Both the position numbers and the translations under genes were made by a program. Under the pieces are notes generated by a model, which made no database searches, was not told the origin of the DNA, and saw only the letters and a list, made by a program, of their open reading frames with translations. Source: Streptomyces sp. GESEQ-4 (lineage in GTDB: Bacteria; Actinomycetota; Actinomycetes; Streptomycetales; Streptomycetaceae). From it: a DNA stretch of 64,000 bases. The DNA is taken from NCBI RefSeq assembly GCF_017948455.1, contig NZ_JAFFSU010000004.1, positions 248,001 to 312,000 on the forward strand. Direction: 5' to 3'. Numbering within the stretch: position 1 is the first letter of the stretch; every line of letters begins with the position of its first letter. Shown here one piece after another: positions 1 to 7,313 of the stretch.

Positions 1-11
1 GGTTCCGTAGG

Positions 12-662
12 TCACAGCTTCTCCTCCGAGGCCTGGACGTACACCGCGCCGTTGCCGCTCAGCTCCAGCTGGAACGCCTCGCCGGAGCCGCGGCCCACCA
101 TGTCCCGCCAGCCCAGCGCGGTCGACAGCTTGTTGCGTACGTCGCCGTGGTGGGCGACGTACGCCTGCGGGTCGACATGGACGGGCCGCTGGGGGGTGAT
201 CGGTATCTCGAAGACACCGCCGTGCGCCATCACCGCGACCGCGCCCTGCCCCTTGAGGGTGGTGGTGAACAGTCCCTGGCCCGACACCTGGCCCCGCACC
301 ATGCCCATCACGCCGCCCTGCGACCCCAGGAACATCGTCCCCTGCTGAAGCGTGCCCTCGAAGGCGAGCAGCCGGTCCGCCTCCACGCACAGCGTGTCGC
401 CGGCGAGGTTGATCACCTGGACGTGGTGGCCGCCGTGCCCGAACAGCACCGTGCCGCTGCCCTCGACGGTCATCAGCGGCGTGTCCTCATTGGCGACCCG
501 GCGCCCGATCATCGACATGATCCCGCCCTGGCCCCCGGCCGTGTTGGGCGTGAAGGACACCTCGCCCTTGTAGGCGAGCATGGCCCCGCGCTGACTGAAC
601 AGCCGCTGCCCCGGCATCACAGTCGCCTCGACCATCTTCGAGTTGACCTCACGGAAGCCCAT
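12..662 (-). CDS. AIM24 family protein (first of a tandem pair)
   Basis: 216-residue protein of the AIM24/TerD-neighbour beta-roll family: short glycine-rich strands run throughout, including FGHGG near residue 80 and GQGLFTTT near 130. No signal peptide or membrane segment is visible, so it is probably cytosolic. The family's biochemical role is not established in bacteria. I chose the ATG that directly follows the stop of the upstream paralogue (TGA-C-ATG); ATG codons further upstream lie inside that gene. The close spacing implies translational coupling. The two proteins share the same architecture ([16 protein letters not shown], DPxAYVAHxG, GGGEAFQ/GSGEAFQ), so they arose by duplication. 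Confidence 0.85.
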   Translation of the reverse strand: MGFREVNSKMVEATVMPGQRLFSQRGAMLAYKGEVSFTPNTAGGQGGIMSMIGRRVANEDTPLMTVEGSGTVLFGHGGHHVQVINLAGDTLCVEADRLLAFEGTLQQGTMFLGSQGGVMGMVRGQVSGQGLFTTTLKGQGAVAVMAHGGVFEIPITPQRPVHVDPQAYVAHHGDVRNKLSTALGWRDMVGRGSGEAFQLELSGNGAVYVQASEEKL

Positions 663-663
663 G

Positions 664-1302
664 TCACACATCCCCCGCGACGGTGTTCCGCTCACTGGGC
701 TGGACATACACGAGCCCATCGCCCTCGAAGCGGATCTGGAAGGCCTCACCGCCGCCCTCGCCCATGAACGTGCGGAACGTCACACCCGACTGGAACGACT
801 GCCGCAGATTCCCCTGATGCGCCACATAGGCCCCCGGGTCGACGCTCAGCGGATACTGCGGACTCACCCGCAGCGCCACAGCCGGCCCGTCGGACATGAT
901 CGCCGCCTGACCGTGCCCCTCGACGGTCGTGGTGAACAGCCCATTGCCCTGCGAGGCGCCGCGCACCCCGGTGAAGGACGTGCCCGTCCGCAGCCCGGAG
1001 TCGGTCGCCAGCAGGTTGCTGGACTCCACGAACAGCTTGTCCCCCTGGAGACTCACGAGGTTGATCTCGGACGCCCGGTCCGCGAACCAACAGGTCCCCT
1101 GCCCCCTCACCTCCATCACCGTCATCTGCTCCCCGGTGATCCGCCGCGTCACCATCCCGCGGATGCCCTCACCGCCGCCGCTCAGCTTCTTGAAGGCCAT
1201 CTGCCCGTCGTACGCGACCATCGAGCCGTTCTTCGCCTTCACGGCGTCCCCGGTCATGTCGACGGCGAGCACCTTGCTGCCTTGAAGTCGGAACATCGCC
1301 AC
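664..1302 (-). CDS. AIM24 family protein (second of the pair, upstream gene)
   Basis: 212-residue AIM24-family protein, paralogue of its downstream neighbour, with the same glycine-rich beta repeats and the shared [11 protein letters not shown] and [14 protein letters not shown] blocks. No secretion signal. I start it at GTG (residues V-A-M-F-R) because a good -10 hexamer, TACCTT, lies 6 nt upstream, which predicts a leaderless message; there is no Shine-Dalgarno before either this GTG or the ATG two codons later (1296). The frame stays open further upstream but loses family resemblance. Function unknown; the pair is probably co-transcribed. Confidence 0.83.
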   Translation of the reverse strand: MAMFRLQGSKVLAVDMTGDAVKAKNGSMVAYDGQMAFKKLSGGGEGIRGMVTRRITGEQMTVMEVRGQGTCWFADRASEINLVSLQGDKLFVESSNLLATDSGLRTGTSFTGVRGASQGNGLFTTTVEGHGQAAIMSDGPAVALRVSPQYPLSVDPGAYVAHQGNLRQSFQSGVTFRTFMGEGGGEAFQIRFEGDGLVYVQPSERNTVAGDV

Positions 1303-1308
1303 GGTGTG

Positions 1309-1336
1309 AAGGTAGCCGCAGCCGGTGTCCCGCCAA
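1309..1336 (-). promoter_or_regulatory. Candidate promoter of the AIM24 pair
   Basis: TTGGCG (1336-1331), 16-bp spacer, TACCTT (1314-1309) on the minus strand. The -10 is placed so that transcription would begin at or next to the GTG at 1302 (leaderless). Inference from spacing only. Confidence 0.4.
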
Positions 1337-1491
1337 CAGGCCCCACGGGTGGAGATCGACCCTGACCGCACCCCTAAGGGCGGAGCGGGCCGCACCCCCG
1401 GCCACGCGCACCCACAGCCGTTTGCCACAATGGGAGGACGTTTGTGCTCGTGTTCACAAGCAGTCGACGCCTCTCCCACCGAAGGTGACCC

Positions 1492-1836
1492 GTGGACCTC
1501 AAGACCGCCGCCGCCCTCCGCCGCCTCCGCCTCGTCTCGGTCCCCGAGGCGGTGTCGTTCCTGCTCCTGCTCGTCTGCTCGGTGCTGAAGCGGACCACCG
1601 AATTCGACGCCGTACGCCCGATGGGCATGATCCACGGCGCCCTCTTCATCCTGTACGTGATCTTCTGGGCGGACGCCTGGAACCGTACGAAGTGGTCCAC
1701 GAAGACCGCCGCCCTGTACTTCGTCCTCTCCGTCCTCCCGGCCGGCGGCTTCTTCGCCGAGCGCAAGCTCAAGCGCGAGGCCGAGAACGCGGTGATCGCC
1801 TCCCGCGCCCGCAAGGAAGGAATCGTGAACGCGTGA
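1492..1836 (+). CDS. DUF3817 integral membrane protein
   Basis: 114-residue small membrane protein of the DUF3817 family. Hydrophobic segments lie roughly at residues 14-30 ([17 protein letters not shown]), 42-60 ([16 protein letters not shown]) and 75-92, with a basic C-terminal tail ([13 protein letters not shown]). GTG start; the sequence opens [13 protein letters not shown], typical of the family. Its stop overlaps the next start (GTGA), so it is coupled to the thiamine-binding protein gene. Function of the family is unknown; the pairing hints at a shared physiological role that the sequence does not specify. Confidence 0.88.
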   Translation: MDLKTAAALRRLRLVSVPEAVSFLLLLVCSVLKRTTEFDAVRPMGMIHGALFILYVIFWADAWNRTKWSTKTAALYFVLSVLPAGGFFAERKLKREAENAVIASRARKEGIVNA

Positions 1837-2126
1837 TCGTCGCCTTCTCCGTGACGCCGCTGGGCGTCGGCGAGGACGTGGGGGAGTACGTCGCCGACGC
1901 CGTCCGCGTGGTCCGCGAGTCCGGCCTGCCCAACCGTACGGACGCGATGTTCACCTCCGTCGAGGGTGACTGGGACGAGGTCATGGACGTCGTCAAGCGA
2001 GCGGTCGCCGCCGTAGAGCAGCGCGCCCCGCGCGTGTCCCTGGTCCTCAAGGCGGACATCCGCCCCGGCGTGACCGACGGTCTCACCTCCAAGGTGGAGA
2101 CGGTGGAGCGACACCTGGCCGAATAG
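1833..2126 (+). CDS. Thiamine-binding protein, MTH1187/YqgV family
   Basis: 97-residue protein of the thiamine_BP family (formerly DUF77), a ferredoxin-like fold that binds thiamine or a related small molecule and forms tetramers in characterised members. Visible signatures are [10 protein letters not shown] at the N-terminus, the central [10 protein letters not shown] and the C-terminal [10 protein letters not shown]. The GTG start overlaps the preceding TGA by two bases. It is soluble and cytosolic. It is followed by a strong intrinsic terminator, which closes the two-gene operon. Confidence 0.87.
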   Translation: MIVAFSVTPLGVGEDVGEYVADAVRVVRESGLPNRTDAMFTSVEGDWDEVMDVVKRAVAAVEQRAPRVSLVLKADIRPGVTDGLTSKVETVERHLAE

Positions 2127-2149
2127 CCGGCACGCACGTCAACAGCGAA

Positions 2150-2178
2150 CCCCGGCCCGACAAGGGCCGGGGTTTTCT
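2150..2178 (+). terminator. Intrinsic terminator of the DUF3817/thiamine-binding operon
   Basis: Perfect 9-bp stem CCCCGGCCC / GGGCCGGGG with a 5-nt loop, followed by TTTTCTC. Confidence 0.85.
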
Positions 2179-2189
2179 CGTCCCCTCTC

Positions 2190-2253
2190 TTTGAGCGATC
2201 GCTCAAAAAACTGCTAGGCTCCCGCCCCAGACAGTTTGAGCACCCGCTCAAAA
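2190..2253 (+). promoter_or_regulatory. Promoter with twin TetR-type operators
   Basis: Two inverted repeats of the form TTTGAGC-N4-GCTCAAA lie at 2190-2207 (centre GATC, 18-bp perfect palindrome) and 2235-2252 (centre ACCC), with centres 45 bp apart. A plausible promoter, TTGAGC (2191-2196)-N18-TAGGCT (2215-2220), has its -35 inside the first operator while the second covers the start region. The downstream operon ends in a TetR-family gene, so autorepression is the simplest reading (inference). Confidence 0.75.
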
Positions 2254-2288
2254 ACCTGCTCACACCACGCTCACCAGGGGGAAGAACG

Positions 2289-3041
2289 ATGGGTCTCTCC
2301 ATAGAGGCATTCATACGCGCCGAACTCGACGACCTCTGGACCCACACCCAGGACCCCTCCCAGCACCAGCGCTGGGACCTCCGCTTCACCGAGATCGACT
2401 ACCTCCCACGCGCCGAGGGCGAGCCGCAGCGCTTCCGCTACGCCACGCGCGTGCTGCCCTTCCTCACCATCGCCGGCACCGGCGTCTCGGCCGGCGAGAA
2501 GGAACGCCCCGACGGCACCCGCACCTCGGCCCTGCGCTTCGCCTCCCGGCACCCCCTCTCCCTGCTCGCCGAGGGCAGCGGCTACTGGCGTTACGTCCCC
2601 GACGGCGACGGAGTCCGCTTCCTCACCGGCTACGACTACCGCCCCCGCTGGGGCGCCCTCGGCGCACTGGCCGACCGCCTCGTCCTCCGCCCCCTGATGG
2701 GCTGGGTGACGGCATGGTCCTTCGACCGCCTCCGCCTCTGGCTGGAGCGCGGGATCACCCCCGAGCGAGCCCTCCTGAACTGGCTGGCGGAAATGACCGT
2801 ACGAGCCCTGATCCTCACGCTCTCGGCCACGGCCCTGCTCAAGGCCTCCTCCCTCACCCTCTTCGGCCCGTTCGCGCCGACGATGGCGTACGTCTACCCC
2901 CTCTTCCTGACGCTCGCCATCTGCACGGCCCTCCTCAAGTCCCCCCTCGCCTGCACGCCCGCCGCCCGCCGCTGCCTGCGCACCCCACCCACGCGCGCGG
3001 GTGCCCCGCGTGTCCTGCGCACGCTGAAGGAGCTGTCATGA
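2289..3041 (+). CDS. SRPBCC-like protein with C-terminal membrane segments
   Basis: 250-residue protein. Residues 1-150 look like an SRPBCC (START/polyketide-cyclase-like) ligand-binding domain: it opens with SIEAFIRAELDDLWTHTQ and continues HQRWDLRFTEIDY, the usual helix-strand opening of such folds. Residues about 170-220 form two hydrophobic spans (ALILTLSATALLKASSLTLF and AYVYPLFLTLAICTALL), so the domain is membrane tethered. ATG with AGGGGGAAG upstream. The stop overlaps the next ATG (ATGA). First gene of a three-gene TetR-controlled operon; ligand and role are unknown. Confidence 0.75.
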   Translation: MGLSIEAFIRAELDDLWTHTQDPSQHQRWDLRFTEIDYLPRAEGEPQRFRYATRVLPFLTIAGTGVSAGEKERPDGTRTSALRFASRHPLSLLAEGSGYWRYVPDGDGVRFLTGYDYRPRWGALGALADRLVLRPLMGWVTAWSFDRLRLWLERGITPERALLNWLAEMTVRALILTLSATALLKASSLTLFGPFAPTMAYVYPLFLTLAICTALLKSPLACTPAARRCLRTPPTRAGAPRVLRTLKELS

Positions 3042-3718
3042 CGTCGATCTTCCGCACCGTGATGGGCACGGACTTCGACCGCCTGCACCCCCAACTACAG
3101 CGCCGCTTCTCGGTCGGCCTCTCAACCGGCGAGGCATGCACGGGCCAAGGCGTCATGCACCGCATCTGGCACGGCGGCCCCTGGCTCAAACCCTTCCTCG
3201 CGCTCGGCACCACCCGGAACATACTCGTCCCGCGCACCGGCCGGAACGTCCCCTTCACCATCGAGAACGTCCCCTACGTGGACACCTACGGCCGTGAGAC
3301 GGTGACCTTCGTGCGCACCTTCGACCTGCCCGGCGGCCCCCGCCGATTCGACGCCCAGATGGTGCTCAGCCCCAAGGGCGACCGCATCCTCGACTACCTC
3401 GGCACCCACCAGCACCTGGCCACCGACCTCCACTTCACAGCGGAGCCCGACGGCTCCCTCCTCATCAGCTCCGGCGAACACCGCTTCCGGGAGGGCCCGG
3501 TGGACGTACGCGTCCCCGAACTGATCGGCGCGACGGCGCAGGTGCGTGAGAGTTACGACGACGACACGGCCCGCTTCCGCATCCAAGTCCAGGTCGTGAA
3601 CCGCTACTTCGGCCCGCTGTTCGGCTACGAGGGCTCATTCAGGGCGACGTACACGAACACACAACGATGCGATGTACGCCCCGGACTCCGCCCCGTCCGC
3701 GAGGAGTGCCGCGCATGA
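3038..3718 (+). CDS. DUF4166 domain-containing protein
   Basis: 226-residue protein matching the DUF4166 family by its opening (FRTVMGTDFDRLHPQLQRRFSV), the central YVDTYGRETVTFVRTF and the C-terminal NRYFGPLFGYEGSF blocks. In other bacteria this domain is found alone or fused to saccharopine-dehydrogenase-like reductases or SRPBCC proteins; its activity is unknown. No signal peptide. The start overlaps the stop of the SRPBCC-like gene and its own stop overlaps the TetR start, so all three are translationally coupled. Confidence 0.85.
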   Translation: MTSIFRTVMGTDFDRLHPQLQRRFSVGLSTGEACTGQGVMHRIWHGGPWLKPFLALGTTRNILVPRTGRNVPFTIENVPYVDTYGRETVTFVRTFDLPGGPRRFDAQMVLSPKGDRILDYLGTHQHLATDLHFTAEPDGSLLISSGEHRFREGPVDVRVPELIGATAQVRESYDDDTARFRIQVQVVNRYFGPLFGYEGSFRATYTNTQRCDVRPGLRPVREECRA

Positions 3719-4365
3719 GCCCCGAGACGGCGAAGTCCCTCGAGACCAAGACCAAACTCCTCGAGGGCGCGCTGCGGACGCTCACCGAGCAGGGCATCGC
3801 CAAGACCTCGGCCCGCACGGTGGCGGCCGCCGCCGGGGTCAATCAGGCGCTGGTCTTCTACCACTTCGGTTCGGTGGACGAGTTGCTGGCGGCGGCGTGC
3901 AGATACGGCGCGGAGCAGACAGTGGCGCGCTACCGCCCCCGCCTGGCCACCGTCACGTCCCTCTCCGAACTCCTCACCGTCGGCCGGGAAATCCACGAAC
4001 AGGAACGCGCCGGAGGCCATGTCGCCCTCCTCGGCCAGCTCCTCGCCGGCGCCCAGACCCACGAGAACCTCGGCCCGGCCACGGCGGCGGGGCTCGACCT
4101 GTGGATCGTCGAGATCGAGAACGTCCTCACCCGCGTCCTGACGGCGACACCCTTCGGCGAGTTCGCGGACCCCGCGGGGCTGGCGCGCGCGGTCGCCGCG
4201 TCCTTCGTAGGCATCGAACTGTACGAAGGGGTGGACGCGGTGGGGGCGACCGCGGCGCTGGACGCCCTGGAACAACTCGGCTTCCTCCTGGGCGCGTTGG
4301 AGGAACTCGGCCCGGTCGCCCAGCGAGCAGTACGCCACCACCTCCGCCGAACCAGCCGCCGCTGA
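3715..4365 (+). CDS. TetR/AcrR family transcriptional regulator (operon autoregulator)
   Basis: 216-residue regulator. The N-terminal helix-turn-helix spans about residues 10-57 (LLEGALRTLTEQG, then TSARTVAAAAGVNQALVFYHFGS), the standard TetR_N pattern ending in YHFGS. The remaining 150 residues form the helical ligand-binding/dimer domain. Its ATG overlaps the DUF4166 stop (ATGA). As last gene of an operon whose promoter carries two identical-type palindromes, it is the likely repressor binding them. The effector may be a lipid or other hydrophobic molecule, given the SRPBCC and DUF4166 partners; this is inference. Confidence 0.9.
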   Translation: MSPETAKSLETKTKLLEGALRTLTEQGIAKTSARTVAAAAGVNQALVFYHFGSVDELLAAACRYGAEQTVARYRPRLATVTSLSELLTVGREIHEQERAGGHVALLGQLLAGAQTHENLGPATAAGLDLWIVEIENVLTRVLTATPFGEFADPAGLARAVAASFVGIELYEGVDAVGATAALDALEQLGFLLGALEELGPVAQRAVRHHLRRTSRR

Positions 4366-4834
4366 CGCCCCGGCACGATGGCTGGGGCGGGGGTGGGTCG
4401 CGCAGCCCGGCGCTGACGGGGTGCCGCCTGCGCCCACCCGTGCCGCCCCAGGCGGCACGCATGCCCGCAGCTGGGGCGGCGGAGATCGGGCCGCCCGCAG
4501 TCGCCTACGCGCCCGGGCGGCCCGGCGTCCTGCCGCGCATGCCACCACGGACCCGCGGTCGCCCGTGGGCGGGGCGCCGCGTATGCAACCACGGACCCGC
4601 GGTCGCCCGCGGCGGGAAGGGGACGCGGTGGGGGTGTCCGCCCGCAGCGGTTGTCGCGTCAACACGGGCACCTCACCAGCAGACCGAGCCGCGACGTTCC
4701 GAGGACGGACACCCCCACCGCGGCCCCGACCCCACCACCAACCGAACGCGCTACGCGCACCCCCACCCACCCGCACCCCCCGCCGGGAGGCATCACACCC
4801 AAGCCCCCACCCACCGTCTCGTACTCTTGAGCCC
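4366..4834. other. 469-bp intergenic region between tetR and murB
   Basis: Very GC-rich, with no open frame resembling a known family. It contains a pair of 27-bp direct repeats (listed separately) and a proline/arginine-rich open frame continuous with murB that I regard as chance. No clear terminator with a T-tract follows the TetR gene. Confidence 0.6.
4539..4609 (+). repeat. Pair of 27-bp direct repeats upstream of murB
   Basis: Copies at 4539-4565 and 4583-4609 share ACCACGGACCCGCGGTCGCC within a 27-bp unit, differing at one base, offset 44 bp. The unit includes the small palindrome ACCCGCGGTC. Purpose unknown. Confidence 0.85.
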
Positions 4835-5890
4835 GTGCAGGAACTCCACGACGCCCCCCTCGCCCCCCTGACCACCTTCCGCCTGGGCGGCCCCGCCGCT
4901 CGCCTGGTCACCGCGACGACCGACGCCGAGGCGGTCTCCGTCGTACGGGAAGCCGACGACAACGGAACGCCCCTGCTGCTCATCGGCGGCGGCTCGAACC
5001 TGGTCATCGGCGACAAGGGCTTCGACGGCACGGCCCTGCGCATCGCCACCCAAGGCTTCGACCTCACCGGCACCACCCTCGAACTGGCCGCCGGCGAGGT
5101 ATGGACGGACGCAGTCGCCCGCACCGTAGACGCCGGACTCGCCGGCATCGAGTGCCTGGCCGGCATCCCCGGCTCGGCAGGCGCGACCCCGATCCAGAAC
5201 GTCGGCGCGTACGGCCAGGAGGTCTCCTCGACGATCACAGAGGTCGTCGCCTACGACCGAACGACCCGCGAGACGGTCACCCTCCACAACACCGACTGCG
5301 CCTTCTCGTACCGCCACAGCCGCTTCAAGGCAGCCCCCGAGCGCTACGTCGTCCTACGCGTCCGCCTCCAGCTGGAGGACGCCGACGGCCTCTCCGCCCC
5401 CATCAAGTACGCCGAGACGGCCCGCGCCCTGGGCGTGGACCCAGGCGACCGCGTGCCCCTCACCGCCGCCCGCGAGACCGTGCTCAAGCTCCGCACCGGC
5501 AAGGGCATGGTCCTGGACCCCGAGGACCACGACACCTGGTCCGCCGGATCCTTCTTCACCAACCCGATCCTCACCGACGCGGAATTCGCCGAGTTCCACG
5601 CGCGCGTGCACGCCCGGCTCGGCGACGGCGTGGAGCCGCCCGCCTATCCCGCGGGCGACGGCCACACCAAGACCTCCGCCGCCTGGCTGATCGACAAGGC
5701 CGGCTTCACCAAGGGCTACGGCACCGGCCCGGCCCGCATCTCCACCAAGCACACCCTCGCCCTCACCAACCGCGGCGACGCGACCACCGAGGACCTGCTG
5801 GCGCTCGCCCGTGAGGTCGTCGCCGGTGTTCGCGAGGCCTTCGGGATCACGCTGGTCAACGAACCGGTGACCGTGGGCGTGACCTTGTAA
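4835..5890 (+). CDS. murB: UDP-N-acetylmuramate dehydrogenase MurB
   Basis: 351-residue cytosolic flavoenzyme that reduces UDP-GlcNAc-enolpyruvate to UDP-MurNAc with NADPH, the second committed step of peptidoglycan precursor synthesis. The FAD-binding PP-loop region LLIGGGSNLVIGDKGF lies near residues 48-63, with AGIPGSAGATPIQNVGAYGQEV and SYRHSRFK further on. The catalytic serine of SAGSFF is residue 239 and the conserved C-terminal glutamate of NEPVTVG is residue 343. Length and the SYRxSRFK loop fit type I MurB. GTG start: -10-like TACTCT (4822-4827) lies 7 nt upstream, so the mRNA may be leaderless; no Shine-Dalgarno is seen. Confidence 0.97.
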   Translation: MQELHDAPLAPLTTFRLGGPAARLVTATTDAEAVSVVREADDNGTPLLLIGGGSNLVIGDKGFDGTALRIATQGFDLTGTTLELAAGEVWTDAVARTVDAGLAGIECLAGIPGSAGATPIQNVGAYGQEVSSTITEVVAYDRTTRETVTLHNTDCAFSYRHSRFKAAPERYVVLRVRLQLEDADGLSAPIKYAETARALGVDPGDRVPLTAARETVLKLRTGKGMVLDPEDHDTWSAGSFFTNPILTDAEFAEFHARVHARLGDGVEPPAYPAGDGHTKTSAAWLIDKAGFTKGYGTGPARISTKHTLALTNRGDATTEDLLALAREVVAGVREAFGITLVNEPVTVGVTL

Positions 5891-5918
5891 GGGCCAGCGT
5901 CAGTAGGTCACGTGGGGG

Positions 5919-6551
5919 TCAGTAGGCGACCCCCACCCCCTGCTTCACCGCCCCCGGCTCGTCCGTCATCGCCAGCATCGCGTGGGCCACGTCCGCGCGG
6001 CCGATGAAGCGGCCCTTGGCCGGAGTGCCGCCGACGACCATGCGGTACCTGCCGGTGAGCGGCTTGTCCTGGAGCCGGGGCGGTCGCACCGAGGTCCAGT
6101 CGACCGCGCTGCGGGCGAGCTCCGCCTCCATCTCCCTGAGGTCGTCGTAGACGTCCTTCAGGACCGCGGAGACCAGACCCCGCATGGCGCGATCGAGAGG
6201 GCCGTCCCCCTCCGGCGCGGGCCCGACCGGAGCCGCGCTCACCACCAGCAGCCGCCGCGTGCCCTCCGCCTCCATGGCCCGCAGCACCGTGCGCGTGAGA
6301 CGGGCGGCGACCCCGGCGTCCTTACGGCTCCGCGCGCCGAGACCCGAAAGAACCGCGTCCCGGCCGGTCACCGCGGGACGCAGCGCTTCCGGATCGGTGA
6401 CGTCCGCCCGGAACACCTCCAGACCGGCGCCCCTCACCGCAAGCCGCGCGGGATCCCGTACGACCGCCGTCACCTGGTGCCCGGCGGTCAGCGCCTGCCG
6501 GACGATCTCCTGCCCGATGCCGCCGGTGGCACCGAAAACCGTGAGGTTCAT
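5919..6551 (-). CDS. NAD(P)H-binding oxidoreductase (atypical SDR/NmrA-like)
   Basis: 210-residue Rossmann protein. The dinucleotide-binding motif TVFGATGGIGQEIV is at residues 4-17, then ADVTDPEAL and SGLGAR at the expected strand ends; RPPRLQDKPLTG resembles the C-terminal part of NAD(P)-binding atypical SDR proteins (PF13460 type). No classical YxxxK catalytic pair is evident, so it may be a redox sensor or a reductase with unknown substrate. ATG chosen because GGGAG sits 8-9 nt upstream. It is divergent from a TetR gene with twin palindromes between them, so that repressor probably controls it. Confidence 0.88.
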   Translation of the reverse strand: MNLTVFGATGGIGQEIVRQALTAGHQVTAVVRDPARLAVRGAGLEVFRADVTDPEALRPAVTGRDAVLSGLGARSRKDAGVAARLTRTVLRAMEAEGTRRLLVVSAAPVGPAPEGDGPLDRAMRGLVSAVLKDVYDDLREMEAELARSAVDWTSVRPPRLQDKPLTGRYRMVVGGTPAKGRFIGRADVAHAMLAMTDEPGAVKQGVGVAY

Positions 6552-6590
6552 GGGTGGTTCTCCCGTCTCCGCAATGCCGTCTCTCTGGGT

Positions 6591-6644
6591 GGGTGAGTGT
6601 TCACTCACCCCACCTCACTCCAGAGTGGGTAAGTACTCACCCAC
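6591..6644. promoter_or_regulatory. Twin TetR-type operators in a divergent promoter region
   Basis: Perfect inverted repeat GGGTGAGTG-TT-CACTCACCC at 6591-6610 and near-perfect GTGGGTAAGT/ACTCACCCAC at 6625-6644 (one mismatch); centres are 34 bp apart. They share the core GGGTRAGTnnTCACCC. They lie between the oxidoreductase and the TetR gene, next to the start regions of both. Confidence 0.8.
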
Positions 6645-6657
6645 CCGTCAACCCCGG

Positions 6658-6663
6658 TAAGGT
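6658..6663 (+). promoter_or_regulatory. Candidate -10 of the tetR gene (leaderless)
   Basis: TAAGGT lies 8 nt before the GTG start; a -35 at 17-18 bp upstream would fall inside the second operator. Predicts a leaderless transcript; inference. Confidence 0.4.
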
Positions 6664-6671
6664 CCGCCCTC

Positions 6672-7298
6672 GTGGAATCCGTGCAGAAACCCGCCCGCGA
6701 ACCCGCCCGCGAACCCACCCGCGTCCGCATCCTCGACGCCGCCCACGAGCTGATGCTCACCCTCGGCCTGGCCCGCGCCACCACCAAGGAGATCGCCAAG
6801 GCGGCCGGCTGCTCGGAGGCCGCGCTCTACAAGCACTTCGCGAGCAAGGAGGACCTGTTCATCCGCGTCCTCGCCGAGCGTCTGCCCCGCCTCGGCCCCC
6901 TGCTGACCAGCCTCGCCGCCGAACCGGGCGGGCACACGCTGGAGGAGAACCTCACCGAGATCGCCCGCCAGGCCGCCCTGTTCTACGAGCAGAGCTTCCC
7001 GATCGCCGCCTCGCTGTACGCCGAGACCCAGCTGAAGCGACGGCACGACGACGCGATGCGGCAGATGGGCATGGGGCCGCACAAGCCCATCGAGGGCCTG
7101 GACGCCTACCTCCGCGCGGAGCGGGACGCGGGCCGCGTCCGCGCCGACGCCGACACCTTCGCGGCCGCGTCCCTGCTCCTCGGCGCCTGTGCCCAGCGCG
7201 CGTTCGCCTACGACGCCACACCGGAAGGCGTACGGCCGCCCCTGGACACCTTCGCCCGGCGGCTCGCCCGCACGCTCCTGGCCGGCGTCACCGCATGA
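6672..7298 (+). CDS. TetR/AcrR family transcriptional regulator
   Basis: 208-residue regulator. The helix-turn-helix spans about residues 17-62: RVRILDAAHELMLTLGLARATTKEIAKAAGCSEAALYKHFASKEDLF, a textbook TetR_N domain. The C-terminal helical domain (TetR_C type) contains the effector pocket. The start is GTG; the first 17 residues (repeated P-A-R-E motifs) are a low-complexity extension. It is transcribed divergently from the NAD(P)H-binding oxidoreductase, with two operator-like palindromes between them, so it probably represses both genes and responds to a substrate of the reductase or a stress signal (inference). Confidence 0.93.
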   Translation: MESVQKPAREPAREPTRVRILDAAHELMLTLGLARATTKEIAKAAGCSEAALYKHFASKEDLFIRVLAERLPRLGPLLTSLAAEPGGHTLEENLTEIARQAALFYEQSFPIAASLYAETQLKRRHDDAMRQMGMGPHKPIEGLDAYLRAERDAGRVRADADTFAAASLLLGACAQRAFAYDATPEGVRPPLDTFARRLARTLLAGVTA

Positions 7299-7313
7299 GG
7301 CGCACCGCGTGAG

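Noticed and set aside
4421..4834. N-terminal extension of murB
   Set aside because: The open frame is Pro/Arg/Gly-rich, without homology, and full MurB begins at GTG 4835.
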